From Morinoia aosen (Eukaryota; Arthropoda; Malacostraca; Amphipoda; Talitridae), in contig CM059560.1 of the NCBI GenBank assembly GCA_030386875.1, positions 26,406,183 to 26,470,182 on the forward strand: a stretch of DNA of 64,000 bases. Reading direction: 5' to 3'. A program made the position numbers and the translations under genes. The notes below the pieces were generated by a model that saw only the letters and a program-made list of their open reading frames with translations, made no database searches and had not been told where the DNA came from. This document shows, in pieces, positions 43,856 through 56,397 of the stretch; the first letter of the stretch is position 1, and every line of letters starts with the position of its first letter.

Positions 43856-44296
43856 CTACTGTGTTTCACTTTCTACATCAACTACCATTTCATCGTTGTC
43901 ATCCACATCATGTTCATTTGTGAGGTGGCGATATACTGAGACCAATTTCTGTGCGCGTTCCGATCCTAATCTATTTCTCAATTTATTCCACTCAATTCTA
44001 AGTGTTGAGAAAATTCTCTCATTGGATCCGGAACTGGCGGGGCAAGAATGAGGATTGCTTATAAACTTGCAGAAACACTCTGACAGTGTCTTTTCAGGGA
44101 TCTGCATTTTCTGCTGTTTCATGTCTTGAATATCCCACCATCAACGAGGAGTCATTGTCTTGGTGATATTCTCATTGAACATGGGTTTTGAGAAGATGTT
44201 GGAGTCCTTCAATTTATACAAATAAATCGCACTGATGAACTCCGGATTGTACTCAGCCAACCACTCTTCAATATCTGTCTCCTGTGAGAGCTTTGC
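43856..44296 (-). pseudogene. hAT transposase C-terminal exon remnant
   Basis: An ATTTCAG acceptor-like site ends at 44297, then the frame reads KLSQETDIEEWLAEYNPEF, TPR, an in-frame TGA at 44141-44143, and WWDIQDMKQQK. It ends with CPASSGSNERIFSTL and KLRNRLGSERAQKL, the signature of the hAT dimerisation domain (family C-terminal, PF05699 type), where hAT transposases pair up. The catalytic core and N-terminal zinc finger are missing, so it is non-functional. Confidence 0.88.
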
Positions 44297-44325
44297 CTGA
44301 AATTAGTCTCAACAATTATAGTCAG

Positions 44326-44390
44326 ATGGGGTAAGACACGACCGCAGCCATCATGGGGTAAGACACGACCGTAGCCATCATGGGGTAAGA
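44326..44390. repeat. 27-bp tandem repeat, 2.4 units
   Basis: Units at 44326 and 44353 built on ATGGGGTAAGACACGACCG, plus a partial third, inside the hAT element. Confidence 0.92.
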
Positions 44391-45267
44391 AAGTAAAGAA
44401 ACGACTGGCCTATGGTGAGCATTCAAGCTGCACTTGAACAAATTTGACAATGGTATCTGTTAGAGCATTTATTTCTAATCATTTTAGTGTTTGTTGCTAT
44501 CCGGAACTGCAAAAGTAGATTTTTTGGGCAAATCTTTAAAAAAAATTTTTGGCATGTCACTACATGTTGTAACATGTGACAGTGTGGTTGACTGACTTGG
44601 CTTGCGCTGCTAAGCCCTCCAGCTCACACAATACACATGTTAAGTTGTTAACAGCATGACTGTTAAGTGATGTGCAGCTGTCTTGCTTCAAGTTGCTTGT
44701 GGTGGTTACTTATGATCTGCATGGTGCTTCCCTCTCACATGACTTGCGTCTGTCTGCTGCTAAAACCACTTACTATGAATTGACGAGCATAGCAATTCTC
44801 TTTGGACATCTTATATCTTCACAGACTGCACAGCTATGTCTCTATGCATATGGTAATTGGTAAATGGTAATTGTGATGGACAAACTTAATTCATAAATGG
44901 TTCATATAATGTAATAATTCATATAATAATGTAATATAATGTTGGAAATAAAGTAATCAAATAACAATATTTACTCAATAAGTGTATATATATATAAATC
45001 TGCAAAAGAGGCAACTGGAACTGTGTGAATAACTCTTTTAAACCAAAACAGGTATTACAAAAAACCCAATAAAGCCCCCAAAAAGACAATAAAACCCAAA
45101 AAACCCAATTTAACCCAAAAAACCCACGTGGGTTGGGTTTTATTAGAAAACCCAGGGTTTTTTCCATCCCTGGCTGGTCTATCGCCTGTAGTACCACTCG
45201 CGCCTCGTGTTGTGTTGCTTCTTTGCTTTCGTTGCTGTTGTCATGATAAGGTAATTACCCTTTCTTT

Positions 45268-45990
45268 AGATGGGGATAAAACTATTGTATCTTCGATCTC
45301 CCTCAGGGGGATACAAGTATTGTATCTATGGGAATTAGCGCTCCCAGGGGGACTATGTGAGGGCCTGAGCTAAAGGTTAGGTAGGCTTCATTTTTTTTTA
45401 AATAGAATAGGTTTTTGTTTTGTTACGGACCATCTTTTTTCGGTTCACTGCTGTCCTGTTTTTTAGCACCTACTACTTTCTTCTTCAACTTTTTCTTGTT
45501 TCATGAACTTCTTTCTTAGCTTCCTATTTCTGTGCACTTTGTGCAGAGATTACGCGTTTCCTCAACTCCATTCTAAATGGTGCCTTCCTCCTTCCTCTCT
45601 TAGAACATCTTGTCGTGCAGTTAAGGGAGGCTAAAACTTTCTTATATAGTAATAATTGTATCTTCGAGAATTAGTGCTCTCGGGGGGAACAAGGAAGGTC
45701 CCGAGCTGAGACTTAGGGAGGCCTTTTTATGTTGAAATGAATGTTTTTTTTTTATTGTCGAGGATCATCTTTTTCGGTTCACTGCTGTCCTGTTTTTCAG
45801 TACCTCTTTCTTTTTTCTACTTATATCTTGTTTCCTAATTTAACTTCTCAACTTTCTGTTTTGATGCGCTTGAAATCCTGTGCAGAAACACACCTTGTGC
45901 ATAGATTCCGAAGTCGCTCCACTCGTTACTAAATGGTGCTTTAATCCATCCTCTCTATGAACATCGACTAAATGGTGCCTTAATCAGTGA
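45268..45990 (+). repeat. older R1 copy interrupted by a younger R1
   Basis: The left stub at 45268-45296 is the head ('gatggggataaaactattg'). The right part from 45655 continues 'tcttcgagaattagtgctct' through 'cccgagctgagact', 'gcagaaacacaccttgtgca' and 'ttactaaatggtgctt'. It keeps the old-subfamily block and has a short duplicated piece ('actaaatggtg') at its end. Confidence 0.88.
45297..45654 (+). repeat. young R1 retroposon (tail B), nested
   Basis: The head is 'ccctcaggggg' then 'gatacaagtattgtatc', and the tail is 'cttatatagtaata'. The 13-bp target ATTGTATCTTCGA is exact at 45284-45296 and 45655-45667 and is itself part of the head hairpin of the older R1. Confidence 0.94.
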
Positions 45991-47125
45991 GAGAATTATT
46001 GTCTCTTCCATGAAAATAATGACGACCATGTGTCTTAGTTGCACTTTCAGTGCGAGTTTTGTTCATATTGGGGCCCTCTCCCTGCTGTAAATGTGCGACG
46101 TGAGACGATTCGGTAGCTCGGCGACCGCGATCAGACTTGGTTGTTCACATGACGCGCCAGTTGGGATTCGAATTCATACAGCTCATTTGCCAATCACTTA
46201 AGAATATAATACGGAAGATTACCAGTCGAGTGATCCCTTCGTGAGCTTTTTCTGCTCATGAACTGCTGGTACATCAAACGTAGGGGGTAGATGGAACTCG
46301 AAGTAATTCCATCTTTTCGAATGTTTTGCACAAAGACGAATTTCAATTTTGAATTAACCAAGAATACCGTAATAAGCGTACCCTAAGGAAATGGAGTGTA
46401 AAGCGTTCTGTAATTCTACTCTACGGTGTAATAATTGCTTTCAGCTTAGTCTTTGATGAAACCTGTACATTGCGGTTGGCTGAGTCGCAATTAAACCCCC
46501 ATACCCTTTAAACTTTAATGCCCTGCTGCTGCAATGTTAGTCCGCCCTGTTGTTGCTCAGTTCATTTGATGAATGGCAGGAGTGATGAGGCGGCTACTGT
46601 ATAATTAGAGCCGTCTTAGGGCCAGATGAACCGCACATGCAGCACCGCCAGCTCTACCCTTTCCCGCCACTATTTGTTCTTACCTGAGGTGGGACTTTCT
46701 TGCTCTTCATCCTGCCCCGGCCTACTCGTATTGCGAGCAAACCATTTGAGGGTCTCGCACGATACAAAGGATGGGGGCATATAGGACAGTCCACGAAGTA
46801 ACGTATGGAACTAATTTCTCAATACTGCGGGACTGTTCAGAATTTGCTGAGTTCTCTATAAAAATTCATTCCGAAGCATGCAAAGCGTCTGTAACATTTC
46901 CTATGTAATTTTGCTTGTTCTCAATGACTTAGAGTTGAATGTTCTCAATGACTTAGAGTTGAATGTTCTCAATGACTTAGAGTTACTTCCCAATGAGTTT
47001 AGATCAGTCAAATTTTCTGGGCGAAGTCAAAACTAGGGCAGCAAATGAATAGTTTTGCACTTTTTAATTTGTGGTTATGCCAAGTTCAATTGATTTCAAT
47101 CGTATGGTGTGTGTGTGGTGTAATG
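45991..47125. other. no gene recognised; one tandem repeat
   Basis: Nothing but a 24-bp tandem repeat (separate entry). Confidence 0.5.
46917..46984. repeat. 24-bp tandem repeat, 2.8 units
   Basis: Identical units of 'gttctcaatgacttagagtt' plus GAAT at 46917, 46941 and 46965 (the last partial). The perfect identity suggests recent slippage or duplication. Confidence 0.95.
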
Positions 47126-47136
47126 CAGCTAATTTT

Positions 47137-47541
47137 CGCCTCTTGGGGATACCACTATTGTTATCTATGGGAATTAGCACTCCCATTGGGAAAATGGGAG
47201 GTCCCGAGTTCAAAGTTAGGTAGGCTTTCTTTTTGTTGAAGCAAAATATTTTTTTTGGTCGAAAACAAACTTTTTCTGTCATGTTAAGGACCATCTTTTT
47301 TTGGTTCACTGCTGCCCCGTTTTCAGCACTTCCTACTGAAATCTTTAATTTTTATCTTGTTTCATGAACATCTTTCTCAACCTACTGTTTTTATGCACCT
47401 TGTGTGTATATACTCGTAGATTCCACGTTCCCTCATCTCCATACTAAGTGGTGCCTTCCTCCTACGTCTCTTTGTATCGCCTTTGTTGCGGATACAGAGG
47501 CTCAAACTAGCATCTACTCTAATCTAATCTAATCTAATCTA
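47137..47541 (+). repeat. R1 retroposon with internal insertion (tail A)
   Basis: The head starts at 'cttggggataccac' with the first hairpin lost. The tail has four AATCT units. The target CAGCTAATTTT (47126-47136) is repeated as CAGCTAATGTT (47542-47552). It has extra bases ('ttggtcgaaaacaaac') beside the 'ttaaggacc' block. Confidence 0.9.
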
Positions 47542-47613
47542 CAGCTAATGTTCTTAGTATCCGAATAAATTGCTTTAATTTCAGGTCCCCTACTGATCAG
47601 GTAAAGTAAATGC

Positions 47614-48162
47614 CAGTGGTTTGCGGATGATGCCGGGCGTGATTTGGGTGCAGCGTGGTGTGACATCATGAAATTTAATGAACTTATCAGCTGCAGTAAC
47701 AGAAAAGGGTAGCTTCAATGTTTATTTTAAAACCGGAAGCAAGTTCGGATGCTGAAATTATTAAACAGTTCACTTAAAAACTAAGTACCCTGATAGTAAA
47801 AAGGCTTTGTGCGGCATTTTTTTCTCAACTTTATCAACAAGAAAGTGCGAAAAGTAGCGAATTCTTGGCCGTTGCTTCTGCGATTTTTGTTGCCGAATTA
47901 CAATACAAAGCATCAAATCCACACGTTTGGACAACTTCCTGCTCGGTTTGGCGTTCGCTTTCGCACGTTCGTGTGAGACAAGTGGTTCTTTAACCTTGTT
48001 GGAGTTACTGACCTCTACAAGTTCCATACATTCATTCATCAAGCCCTTCGTAGTTAGAAAAAGAGAATGTTTGTTTCTCTCAAATTCAAAACATTAATAT
48101 GTAACTATATATTGTATTAGTGGACAAGCTGTACCATGCCGAACCCAGGTTAAGAACCACTG
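47614..48162 (-). mobile_element. possible short hAT-like element
   Basis: The right end reads CCCAGGTTAAGAACCACTG, whose complement CAGTGGTTCTTAACC is a common hAT terminus. The left candidate end CAGTGGTTTGCGG matches only over eight bases, and no convincing 8-bp duplication is seen. A 90-codon Lys/Arg-rich minus-strand ORF (47770-48042) lies inside; it may be a transposase scrap but shows no motif. Confidence 0.4.
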
Positions 48163-51100
48163 GTGTAAGAATGCAAAACTTTGGAACAAGCTAAAAACGT
48201 GTATTTGAAACTGTATTCTGTTGTTAACAAAAATATCTCAATAAATTATCTTTGAAGTGTATTCAAAGAATCTAGTATCATATTTAAAACCATCCTCTTG
48301 AATTGCCTCTTCGTTACTTAATCGTGAAAAAGTCAGTTTCTCTCTTGGTTATGAATGGTACACTTCGGAAAAGCTAGTGCCCACTGCTTGTGTACACGCG
48401 ATCGAACGTGCGTTCCAGCTGATCGTAAATTAGCTCTCCTAACAAGGTCAAGTCTCTGTAATTTTCTCTCGATATCTTAATCTAAGCAATGACTGACTTG
48501 CTCTAGAGCACCAAAGTGTGGTGACCTAACACCTGTCATTATGGACAGTTAATTTCTGCATGTAACTCGGCGCGTGCTCAATTCATTGCTAGGTTGTGGA
48601 ATGCATCAGCAAAATTTAGAGAAGTACTTCGGTTCATAGAAGGTCACAAATAAAAAGTGAACGAGTTTCCCTTGTTAATGTAGGCACGGTATTTGCTGTT
48701 GTAGTGCTAAATGTGTTGTTTGGTTTTATGGGCAAAGTTGCGGCAGTAGTTGAGAAGTGCGAGAAAAAGCAAGAGGACGCAAGAAAGAGATTGTGCCCGG
48801 GAGAGGACGCCCCTGATTTATTGCCCCTGATGACTGCTGAAGAAATTCGCCTTCGCTTCGTATGCGTTCCTCACGCGGCACGAACTGTGCCGCCGCCTCG
48901 CTCTCTGCGAAATGATTTCACTTTAAGAACATGTGCGTGCAAATCTGCTCGCAATGAGTGCCGAGAGTGGTCAGGTAGTGGCAGTAAGTGATGATAGTAA
49001 CGGGGCTTTCACCGTACGTTAGTGTTCTCTTGTGAACAAACTGTAAGTGCTGCAATTCTAGTTAGGTTATTGAACAGAATTGCCTTCGTTCTGTATGCAT
49101 TTTAACGAGAAATTGTACCATTAAATTCAATGGAGTGTGTTCTGCTCTTCAGCGCAGATATTTTTGCCAATATCGTCTTTCAATTACAAAATTTAACGTT
49201 TACAGTTTATTTATACGTTGGAATTGTGTAAAATCGACTGCGGAAATTTAATGTCAATTTTTTCAGCGAAAGCTTTTGGGTCTTTCTTTTTGTCGCCCTC
49301 TAAGTTTTAAGAAATGGCAGTGTTGGAACAGCGCTTTGAGCTTCGAATGAAAGGAAGTAGACCGATGCAGGTGGGCGAACATGGCAATAATTTTGAGCCT
49401 CTAAACAGCCACAAATTCTGAGGAACGAGCTCAGGGATTAAAGTGAGCGTTGAAAAAATGAAGCTAGGCTAGTTTTGGCAGCGTCATTGCCTCGATCGTC
49501 GATGCTCAGGCACCAAATGGACGCAAATTGCTTCAGCTTGGATTACGGCGCACTATGAAAGCCATCGTAATTGATTCAAGATTTTCCCGCCGATCAAATG
49601 AAGGATGCCAAGCAGTGACCGAAGCCTCAGAGCTTGATTGCTTCGTCCTTCTTAACTGACATAGCTGGCGAAGTGCCACCGGTCCTTAATAGTAATCATT
49701 ACCGTACATAATGACTCTTATTTTAAGGTGCCTCGGTTATACAGGTTCCTCCAACATAAGCATACGCCCTCACTAAATGAGGTAAGGGCATTGGACTGAA
49801 TCTTAATTAGGAGTTGAACGATCAGTACAATGATACGTAATTGGTCGGTAATTCCAAACTAGCGGGTTCAGGAAGATCCGAATCGTTCAACTTGAGACAT
49901 GTTACTAGAATACCACTGTTGAATCGCAAGTTGATTAACGCAAAATTGAACTTACATCGAAGTCGCGCACACTATGGGGGAAAGAATGTTGTATCATTGA
50001 GTAATGATGAAATGAAAAATGCCACTTGTGAATAGAAACGCTTGATTTGAAGCGACAACAAGATGGAAGTTTTAAATTTGTCGCATTGCATCAGAAACAT
50101 TTGCTCTGCCGAGTCCACTAGCTGGTGATTTATATGTTACGCAGAGTAGCGATTAACTCTCGAGGACAATTGATGCAATATGTATGGTCTGTGTCGTTAC
50201 CATATAATCTTGTGCTCTACAGACCCTCGTCATAGTATGGGGTTGCAACTCGAGCGTAAGAACGAAGTATCGCGCAAGGATGAAGCAAATACCGTTTGTA
50301 AGAATGTATTTTCAAGCGTTTCAACTTCTATTCTGTGCTTGGCATAATCATTAATTATTATATTATCAAATCTATCCCGCTTATCGAAGTTCATGATTAC
50401 AGAACCTGATTCCTTGCTGTCATGTGGATTGTAGAGATCACAGAAGGTGTTTGAAAAAATGGCTAGATAACCTTACAGCGAACGGCTATATGGCAACCAG
50501 TGAAGCAAAACTAAGCGTTTTATAGTTAACAGTTGGTACTCAAGATATTAAGTTTCAAGAATATGAAAATACTTCCGTTACGTCAACATGAGGACATCTT
50601 ACTTATAAGCTATGTTTGGGAATTATTTTGGCAATCAATCTCGCTTCCCGCAAATAGCATGAACTCGTGTTTTTCTTCTTGACTATTTCTTGCATCTAAT
50701 GTGTTCACGAGAGGTCATACGAAATACATACCAGCTTCATGAACGACCTAAACTTTTTGAATTTCTGTGCAAAAAGTCCTTTTACTTGTTACACTGCTGG
50801 AAAGATTGATCTTAAACCCTTAAATTAGTGTCTTATATTGTGTTGAAGAAAAAACTGCCAGTTTAATTAAGTAAATGCTTTGTGCGAAGTATAACTCGAG
50901 GTATTTATTTCAAATGGTATTCGATTAATTTGCGTTCTCGTTATTAACTTCAGAACCCAGTACTTCTGCCATCTAGCATTTAAATATATTTTTAACTGAC
51001 GCTAATAGATTTCGCTATGGAGCCTTTTAACAAAAGTGTATTTCCTCTAGCACTTCACGCTTGTCTAGTCTACAATTCGTTACCGAATGCGATATGATCT

Positions 51101-53142
51101 TTTAAGCGACAAGTTGATAAAAGCAGCTTCAGTAAGTGTCGCATCGTACCGCAACGAGTGCTTACTGTACGCTATATTCCGCAACCAGTCCAGGCGGCGG
51201 TGTGGTGCAGCCCAGCTCGAGTTGAGAGTAAACGGCCCCAGTGCTCACTGTACAATGGTGAGCATATAGCGGCTTCTGAAGCTGCTGTATGCTCTTCTGA
51301 AGCCGTTGCCTGTTATTTCGAGCGCTTGGTCATCAGACAGAAAGGCTATCGTGTTCATTTTGTTACAAACTTGTTTTAATGAAAGGCGTTATATCGTCAC
51401 AGCTCTTTGTTCACCGATTTCATACGACTGAGGGAAATTGTTCATGCACCACAGAACTCAGAAAATCGTTGATGTTCTAAACTCTAAACGAGCTTCAACG
51501 TAAGCAATATCCGAATTTTTGGGAGGGATTTCTGGCACATCTTGGAGAAAAGCGGGAGGCAACCTGAGCATCTCAGCCTCACCTGCGCTGCTCGTGTTAG
51601 TTTTAATTTGGAGCGACGCTCTGTCGGGATTTTTTAGCTCTTTCAAGCCAAGGGGAGTAATGCCGAAAAAATAGAGAGGCCTAGCTGATGGCTCTCACTG
51701 AGGCGTCTCGCTAATCGAATATCCTGCCTGTTGCTGTTAGGCCTAACGGACGTAAGCCGCTCCCAGTGCGTTCGTGCGTCTGCTGCTCCGCATGTGTGCG
51801 GCGCTATCCGTTCCTTTGACGCGTTCTGTAGTGGTGATCTGTGGTTCGTGTGATCGTTATACATTATGAGTGATATTGTGGGTATGTGTGCTTCATATGC
51901 GCGTTGTCTAATTATGATCATCTTGCTTGTGGTGCTGTCCGTCACGTGAGTTGTGTGTATTGCGCGTTGTCATACATGTGTGCGCTTCTGTTGACCGATG
52001 TGCATGTTTCACAAGCTCACAGCACGGAATGCTGGGCCTTCAACGAGCGTCATTAATACCATCATTCAGACGACGTGAAAGGCAGGGCTCTTGTGGTAGT
52101 GACTGCGTCCTCAAAACGGAAGGGTGGCGCTTTATGTATGTGCTCTATATGGAACTTTCTTTTCATTCGAGTCTTCATTTCTTTACGACTTCGTGTTCAC
52201 GACATACCACGTACAGCTTTACTACAGCAGTATTCACTAAGCATCACGCGGACTTCTTAAGTTAGCAGTGTTTGTGTGTATGTCAACAAAACTTCAACAA
52301 AATCTATGGCCAACATTGTGGCTGGCGTTCAGACTGATTGAGATAATTGCATGCAAAATATGTTATTTTTCATATTTTTGCGACTGTGATCATATTTGTC
52401 GGACCTTGCTTGCTGCCCTACAGTTTTTAACTAAATGTTTCTGAGTTTGGATCTTGAAACCTCCAGACTGAGATGACGCGTTTCTTGCACAATCACTCTT
52501 GTGTAGAGGGTTTCTGTAAAATTTGGCGAGTTTTGTTTGTGTCGAACTCGAACAACATTTCCAGACTCGTCAGTTGTGAAGAATTTTCTCATGGGTTTTT
52601 AGTTTCATTCTGTCCCTTCACGCTGTCTGATTCTGCGCTGGTCAAAAATTTTTTTGGGGGGCAGATTTGGCGTCATGTTGGAATGAAGCTTGGTTTTTTT
52701 TGTAGGATTTTTTTTACCGCTTCTCGTCTGATTTTTTATTCGCATTTCACCCATGAGTTACTCCGCTGTTTTTCTGGTATTCCTTTTGTGTGGGATGATT
52801 GTTGAGAAAGGTTGAGCTTCGTTTTCTGAACTATTTCTGCCTCGAATTGTAGCGCACAAATATGTTTCTCCGACATTTGTGAGCGAGTTAATAGAAACTA
52901 GTTGTTCTCTTAAGATAGGTTTGTGATTTCAAATGCGGTTTTCAGATGCCAGCTGAAATTGAAGTTAATTTGTTGTCCCACTGTTACTGACTGATATATC
53001 CATCAAAAAGTAAGACTTGGAGCAAATACCTGGTATGTGCAAGTGATAAAACTCGCACGTTTTCACAGCGTTGACACACGCGTTATTCCCTTGCACCCTT
53101 TTGTGTTCTAAGGCCGTAGAATAACAATTTCAAGATGACAAT
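48163..53142. other. gene-free stretch, about 5 kb
   Basis: No element ends or tandem repeats found. ORFs at 48704 (95 codons, charged N-terminal part) and 51643-52265 have no recognised domain. Confidence 0.5.
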
Positions 53143-53450
53143 GGCTTCGTCGAGCTGAGACTTATCTACGCCTTTTTTTGTTGAAATAAATTTTTTTTAA
53201 TTTTTGCTGAGGACCCTCATTTTTCGGTTCCCTACTGTCCTGTTTTCAGCACTTGCGACTTTGGTTTTCAGTTTTTATCTTGTTTCCTAAGCTTCTTTCT
53301 CAACTTGCTGTTTCTGTGCGGACGGGATCCTGTGTGGGAACACACCTTCTACATTGATCGTGCGTTTTCTTTACTCATACTGAATGTTGCCTTCCTTCTT
53401 CCTCTTTGAACATATTTGTTGTGCTAAGGCAGGCGGAAAATAACTTATGT
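53143..53450 (+). repeat. R1 retroposon, 5'-truncated old-subfamily copy
   Basis: It starts near 'tcgagctgagacttatctac', then has 'gaggaccctcatttttcggt', 'ttttcagcacttgcgac', 'gatcctgtgtgggaacacac' and 'atactgaatgttgcc'. It carries the old-subfamily block in nearly complete form. Confidence 0.82.
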
Positions 53451-55461
53451 TGTTCAGTTATATTCAACCACAATGGTTTCGTTGAAATATGATCGAGCTC
53501 TATTCCTGGTGATGCCTCAACCTTGTGTCCGTGTGTTGCTAGTCGCAAGCTGGGCCTGTGTACGCGAAGCGCGTATTTTTAGCGTGTATAGGCCGTACAT
53601 GTGCGGGGGTGTGGCGGCCGGAAGTGTACATGAGGTGTCGCGCGTTGTCATGGCAACAGTCACTTGCTCTCACAGTCGCTGCGCCCAAATCTAAACACGC
53701 AAATAGAGATGTACGGTCTTGACTGTCCAGGCTGGACTCGCCGACTTGTGTACTGTTGAGGTGCTCCGTCCGACTTCGATCGAAATGTCTGCCCAGAATC
53801 TGACGTGCGCCATTTGACCACAGCTAAAGCTTGCTTCATGTCAGCTAGTTTTCTTCGTGCTTCGTGCAATGTAGGAGAAAAAGCGAGTGTTTTTACCTGC
53901 TTACTTAAATTTTAACACATATTCATGGAAGCAAATTTTATGTTGAAGTCGTATACACCATTCGTATTAGAAATTGATCTTGAATTATGAGGAAAATTAA
54001 CTCCAGACATACTTTATGTTACACAATATTTCATTGCAACATTTCCCAATGAAGTCAGGTAACGCTAGAGCTTAATAGTGCAGTTATTTTTCTTGATGAT
54101 CGTGGCGAGCTGAAGTAAGGTTATGTCGTGCGAAATGATTTACTGAGGTAGTTATTGAAGTTTTTTTTGGCGTTACTTGCTTGTTTAGTGTTAACTGTAG
54201 AGCTAAGAAGAAATATTTCATGAGAATCCATACAGTATCATTATAGGGACATGGATGGAGTAGTTACAACTATTGATTTGTGCGAACGCAGGCGGTCTTA
54301 CAACAGCTGCAAAATATTTCTGTTCAATATTCGACGCCTAACACAGCGTTTGCCCTTTGCTGGCAATACATTGTGGTGCTACTGATGAAAGTAACATGAA
54401 ACACACCAGCGTCAGCGGCACGTGTGGCACCTACGCCTAGTACACAAGGTCATATACTTGTACTCGCAACTCATGCAGGATGGCGCTGTTCGACCTAAAA
54501 TGTTGGTAATTTGATACGGATAAATTGTGTTGATGCGGATTGTTGACGATTGGTTGCAAAGTAAATTTTTCTCGTAGACGTATATTTTTATGGATTTAAA
54601 TGTGCTGATCATCGCTGTGTGAATTTGTCCTTCATCAGTGTAATAACGTATATGTTTTTTCCTGCAGGTAATGAATGCGTCGGGCTGACCCGGAAGCGTA
54701 ATTCACGTGAGTAGCTCATGTAACAGTCAGCGACATCGTCAGATTTGTTCTTTCGACATTCTATTCCTATCGGTGTATTTTTGTTCAACTTAGTTGCGTT
54801 GTTTTTCCTTTGTTTTCTGTTAATTCAAATTGCTTCTAATTACTCTCTAGTTGTTTTTGATGACTTAATTGTGAGTTATTGTTTCGGAAGGATTGAAATA
54901 TCTCGTGTTGTGCTTCATTTCATACATCTTTGTGCGGGATTTCAAGTTGGCTGCTAATTTAGCGTGCGTGCGTGCATATTGAGGAGAGCTAACAAAGACT
55001 GACAAGGCCGACGTCTGTTGCATTGGTGGCTCTTCTGTTAACACTTCCTGTGATCGACGGTCTGTCATCGCCAGTCAAATGGAACAGTTCTAATTGTTTC
55101 ATGTCGGAATATAAGAATTGGGGTTTTGTTTCACGTTAATTAAGCATGTATTTCAAATTGAGCTGAATTTCGTTAATTTGAATTTTCATAGCCTTTGCTA
55201 GTGTGGTGTGGTCTTCAGTAACATATTGTGAGTTGGCAAATTTGGTTGGACAAAGCTGTTACTGAACGTTTCAAGTCTTTGTGTTGTAAGATTATTTTGA
55301 ATAAGGTTGAATTTGCTTCTTGCATGTCTACATAAGCTTATTGTTCATGTTACCAAATAATTAATGAATTGTGATGCTCTGTGTTGGGCTAATCAGATAA
55401 CTAAGAGTAAATTTACTTAATAATCTATTCGAGTAGAGATCGATCCATCATCCAGTGCCCT
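53451..55461. other. no gene recognised
   Basis: AT-rich; nothing recognised. Confidence 0.5.
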
Positions 55462-56342
55462 TTAAGGCCCGGCTACACTATGCGTTTCTTCGTGCAACTC
55501 ACGCGCGACTCGCCCTAATTTGACGCATGCATGTCGGATGCACGAGTGCTGCATGAACTTCGACGGTGTGCGGTTTTTGACGCGTCTTCTTGTGCAGCAA
55601 GCATCTGTGGCGCGTAGTTAGGAGTGAACTACACATCATTTCAGGGTCATCGCCCGACAGCTCTCCCATTTTGCAGTTGTACTTTATCATGGAGTGTTCT
55701 ATTGTACTTCTGTCTATTGCTTGCGCTTTCTAAAACGAGTGATTGGGCACGCGAGCTGGTGCTCCAGCTCAGAGACCAATTTAAAGTAAAGGAACGCCTC
55801 TGAAACGTCAAAAATTCAACATATAAGATATAAAGTTATAAGAATTTGCTTACAAAACTAGGTTAACATCTCTAGACACTGAGAAGGCATTGACAGTTGA
55901 TATAACCACTATTATAAAAGTAGCCGCGTCCATCCGTCTGTGTGACTCCCTCTTCTAATCGATAGCTTTGATGGCAACAAGGATAAAGCTTAAGAAATAC
56001 AAGAAATTATTCTACTGCATTATTTTTCTGTGGCGATTAAATTCCCTTTCATTTGGATTATGGTATCCAGAATACGCAATCAGCATATTTTTACAAATAG
56101 AAATTTTCTTTGAAGCTTTCTCTGTTGAAATTCATCATTATGCTTTGATATTTCTAATTGATAATGCAAAAAAATGTTTTAAATTCGTTTGACCAGTAAC
56201 CTGGCTACCACTTAGTATAAAGCCCAAGATTTTGGAACTTGAGTTATCGTTTTCGAAATTGTGATTTCCTTGAAAAGCTCGGAAGAGATAACAGACATTA
56301 CAGAATAAAATTCCACCAAAAGAGGCCACCACGGATAGAAAT

Positions 56343-56397
56343 GTTTTCAGGCTCAATTGACATTGTTTTTAGGTTTTTCAGGCTCAATTGACATTTC
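56343..56397. repeat. 21-bp direct duplication
   Basis: The string TTTTCAGGCTCAATTGACAT occurs twice, about 32 bases apart, inside the second Harbinger element. Confidence 0.85.

Larger units (their letters stand above)
43392..45172 (-). mobile_element. hAT-superfamily transposon, truncated inside, about 1.8 kb
   Basis: The left end CAGGGCTGGCACATAAAAA and the complement of the right end, CAGGGATGGAAAAAACCC, share the CAGGG.TGG start typical of hAT. The eight-base flanks are GCTGGTAC (43384) and GCTGGTCT (45173), matching at six of eight, as expected for an aging 8-bp hAT duplication. The subterminal zones are rich in AAAACCC repeats on both sides. The remaining coding part is a hAT dimerisation-domain exon on the minus strand. 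Confidence 0.87.

Noticed and set aside
47614..48162. Firm hAT call from CAGTGGTT ends
   Set aside because: Only eight bases match at the left end and no good 8-bp duplication exists; kept as a low-confidence feature only.
48704..48991. 95-codon ORF with EKCEKKQEDARKRL segment
   Set aside because: Looks weakly protein-like but has no motif, no adjacent exon and no conserved context that I can see.
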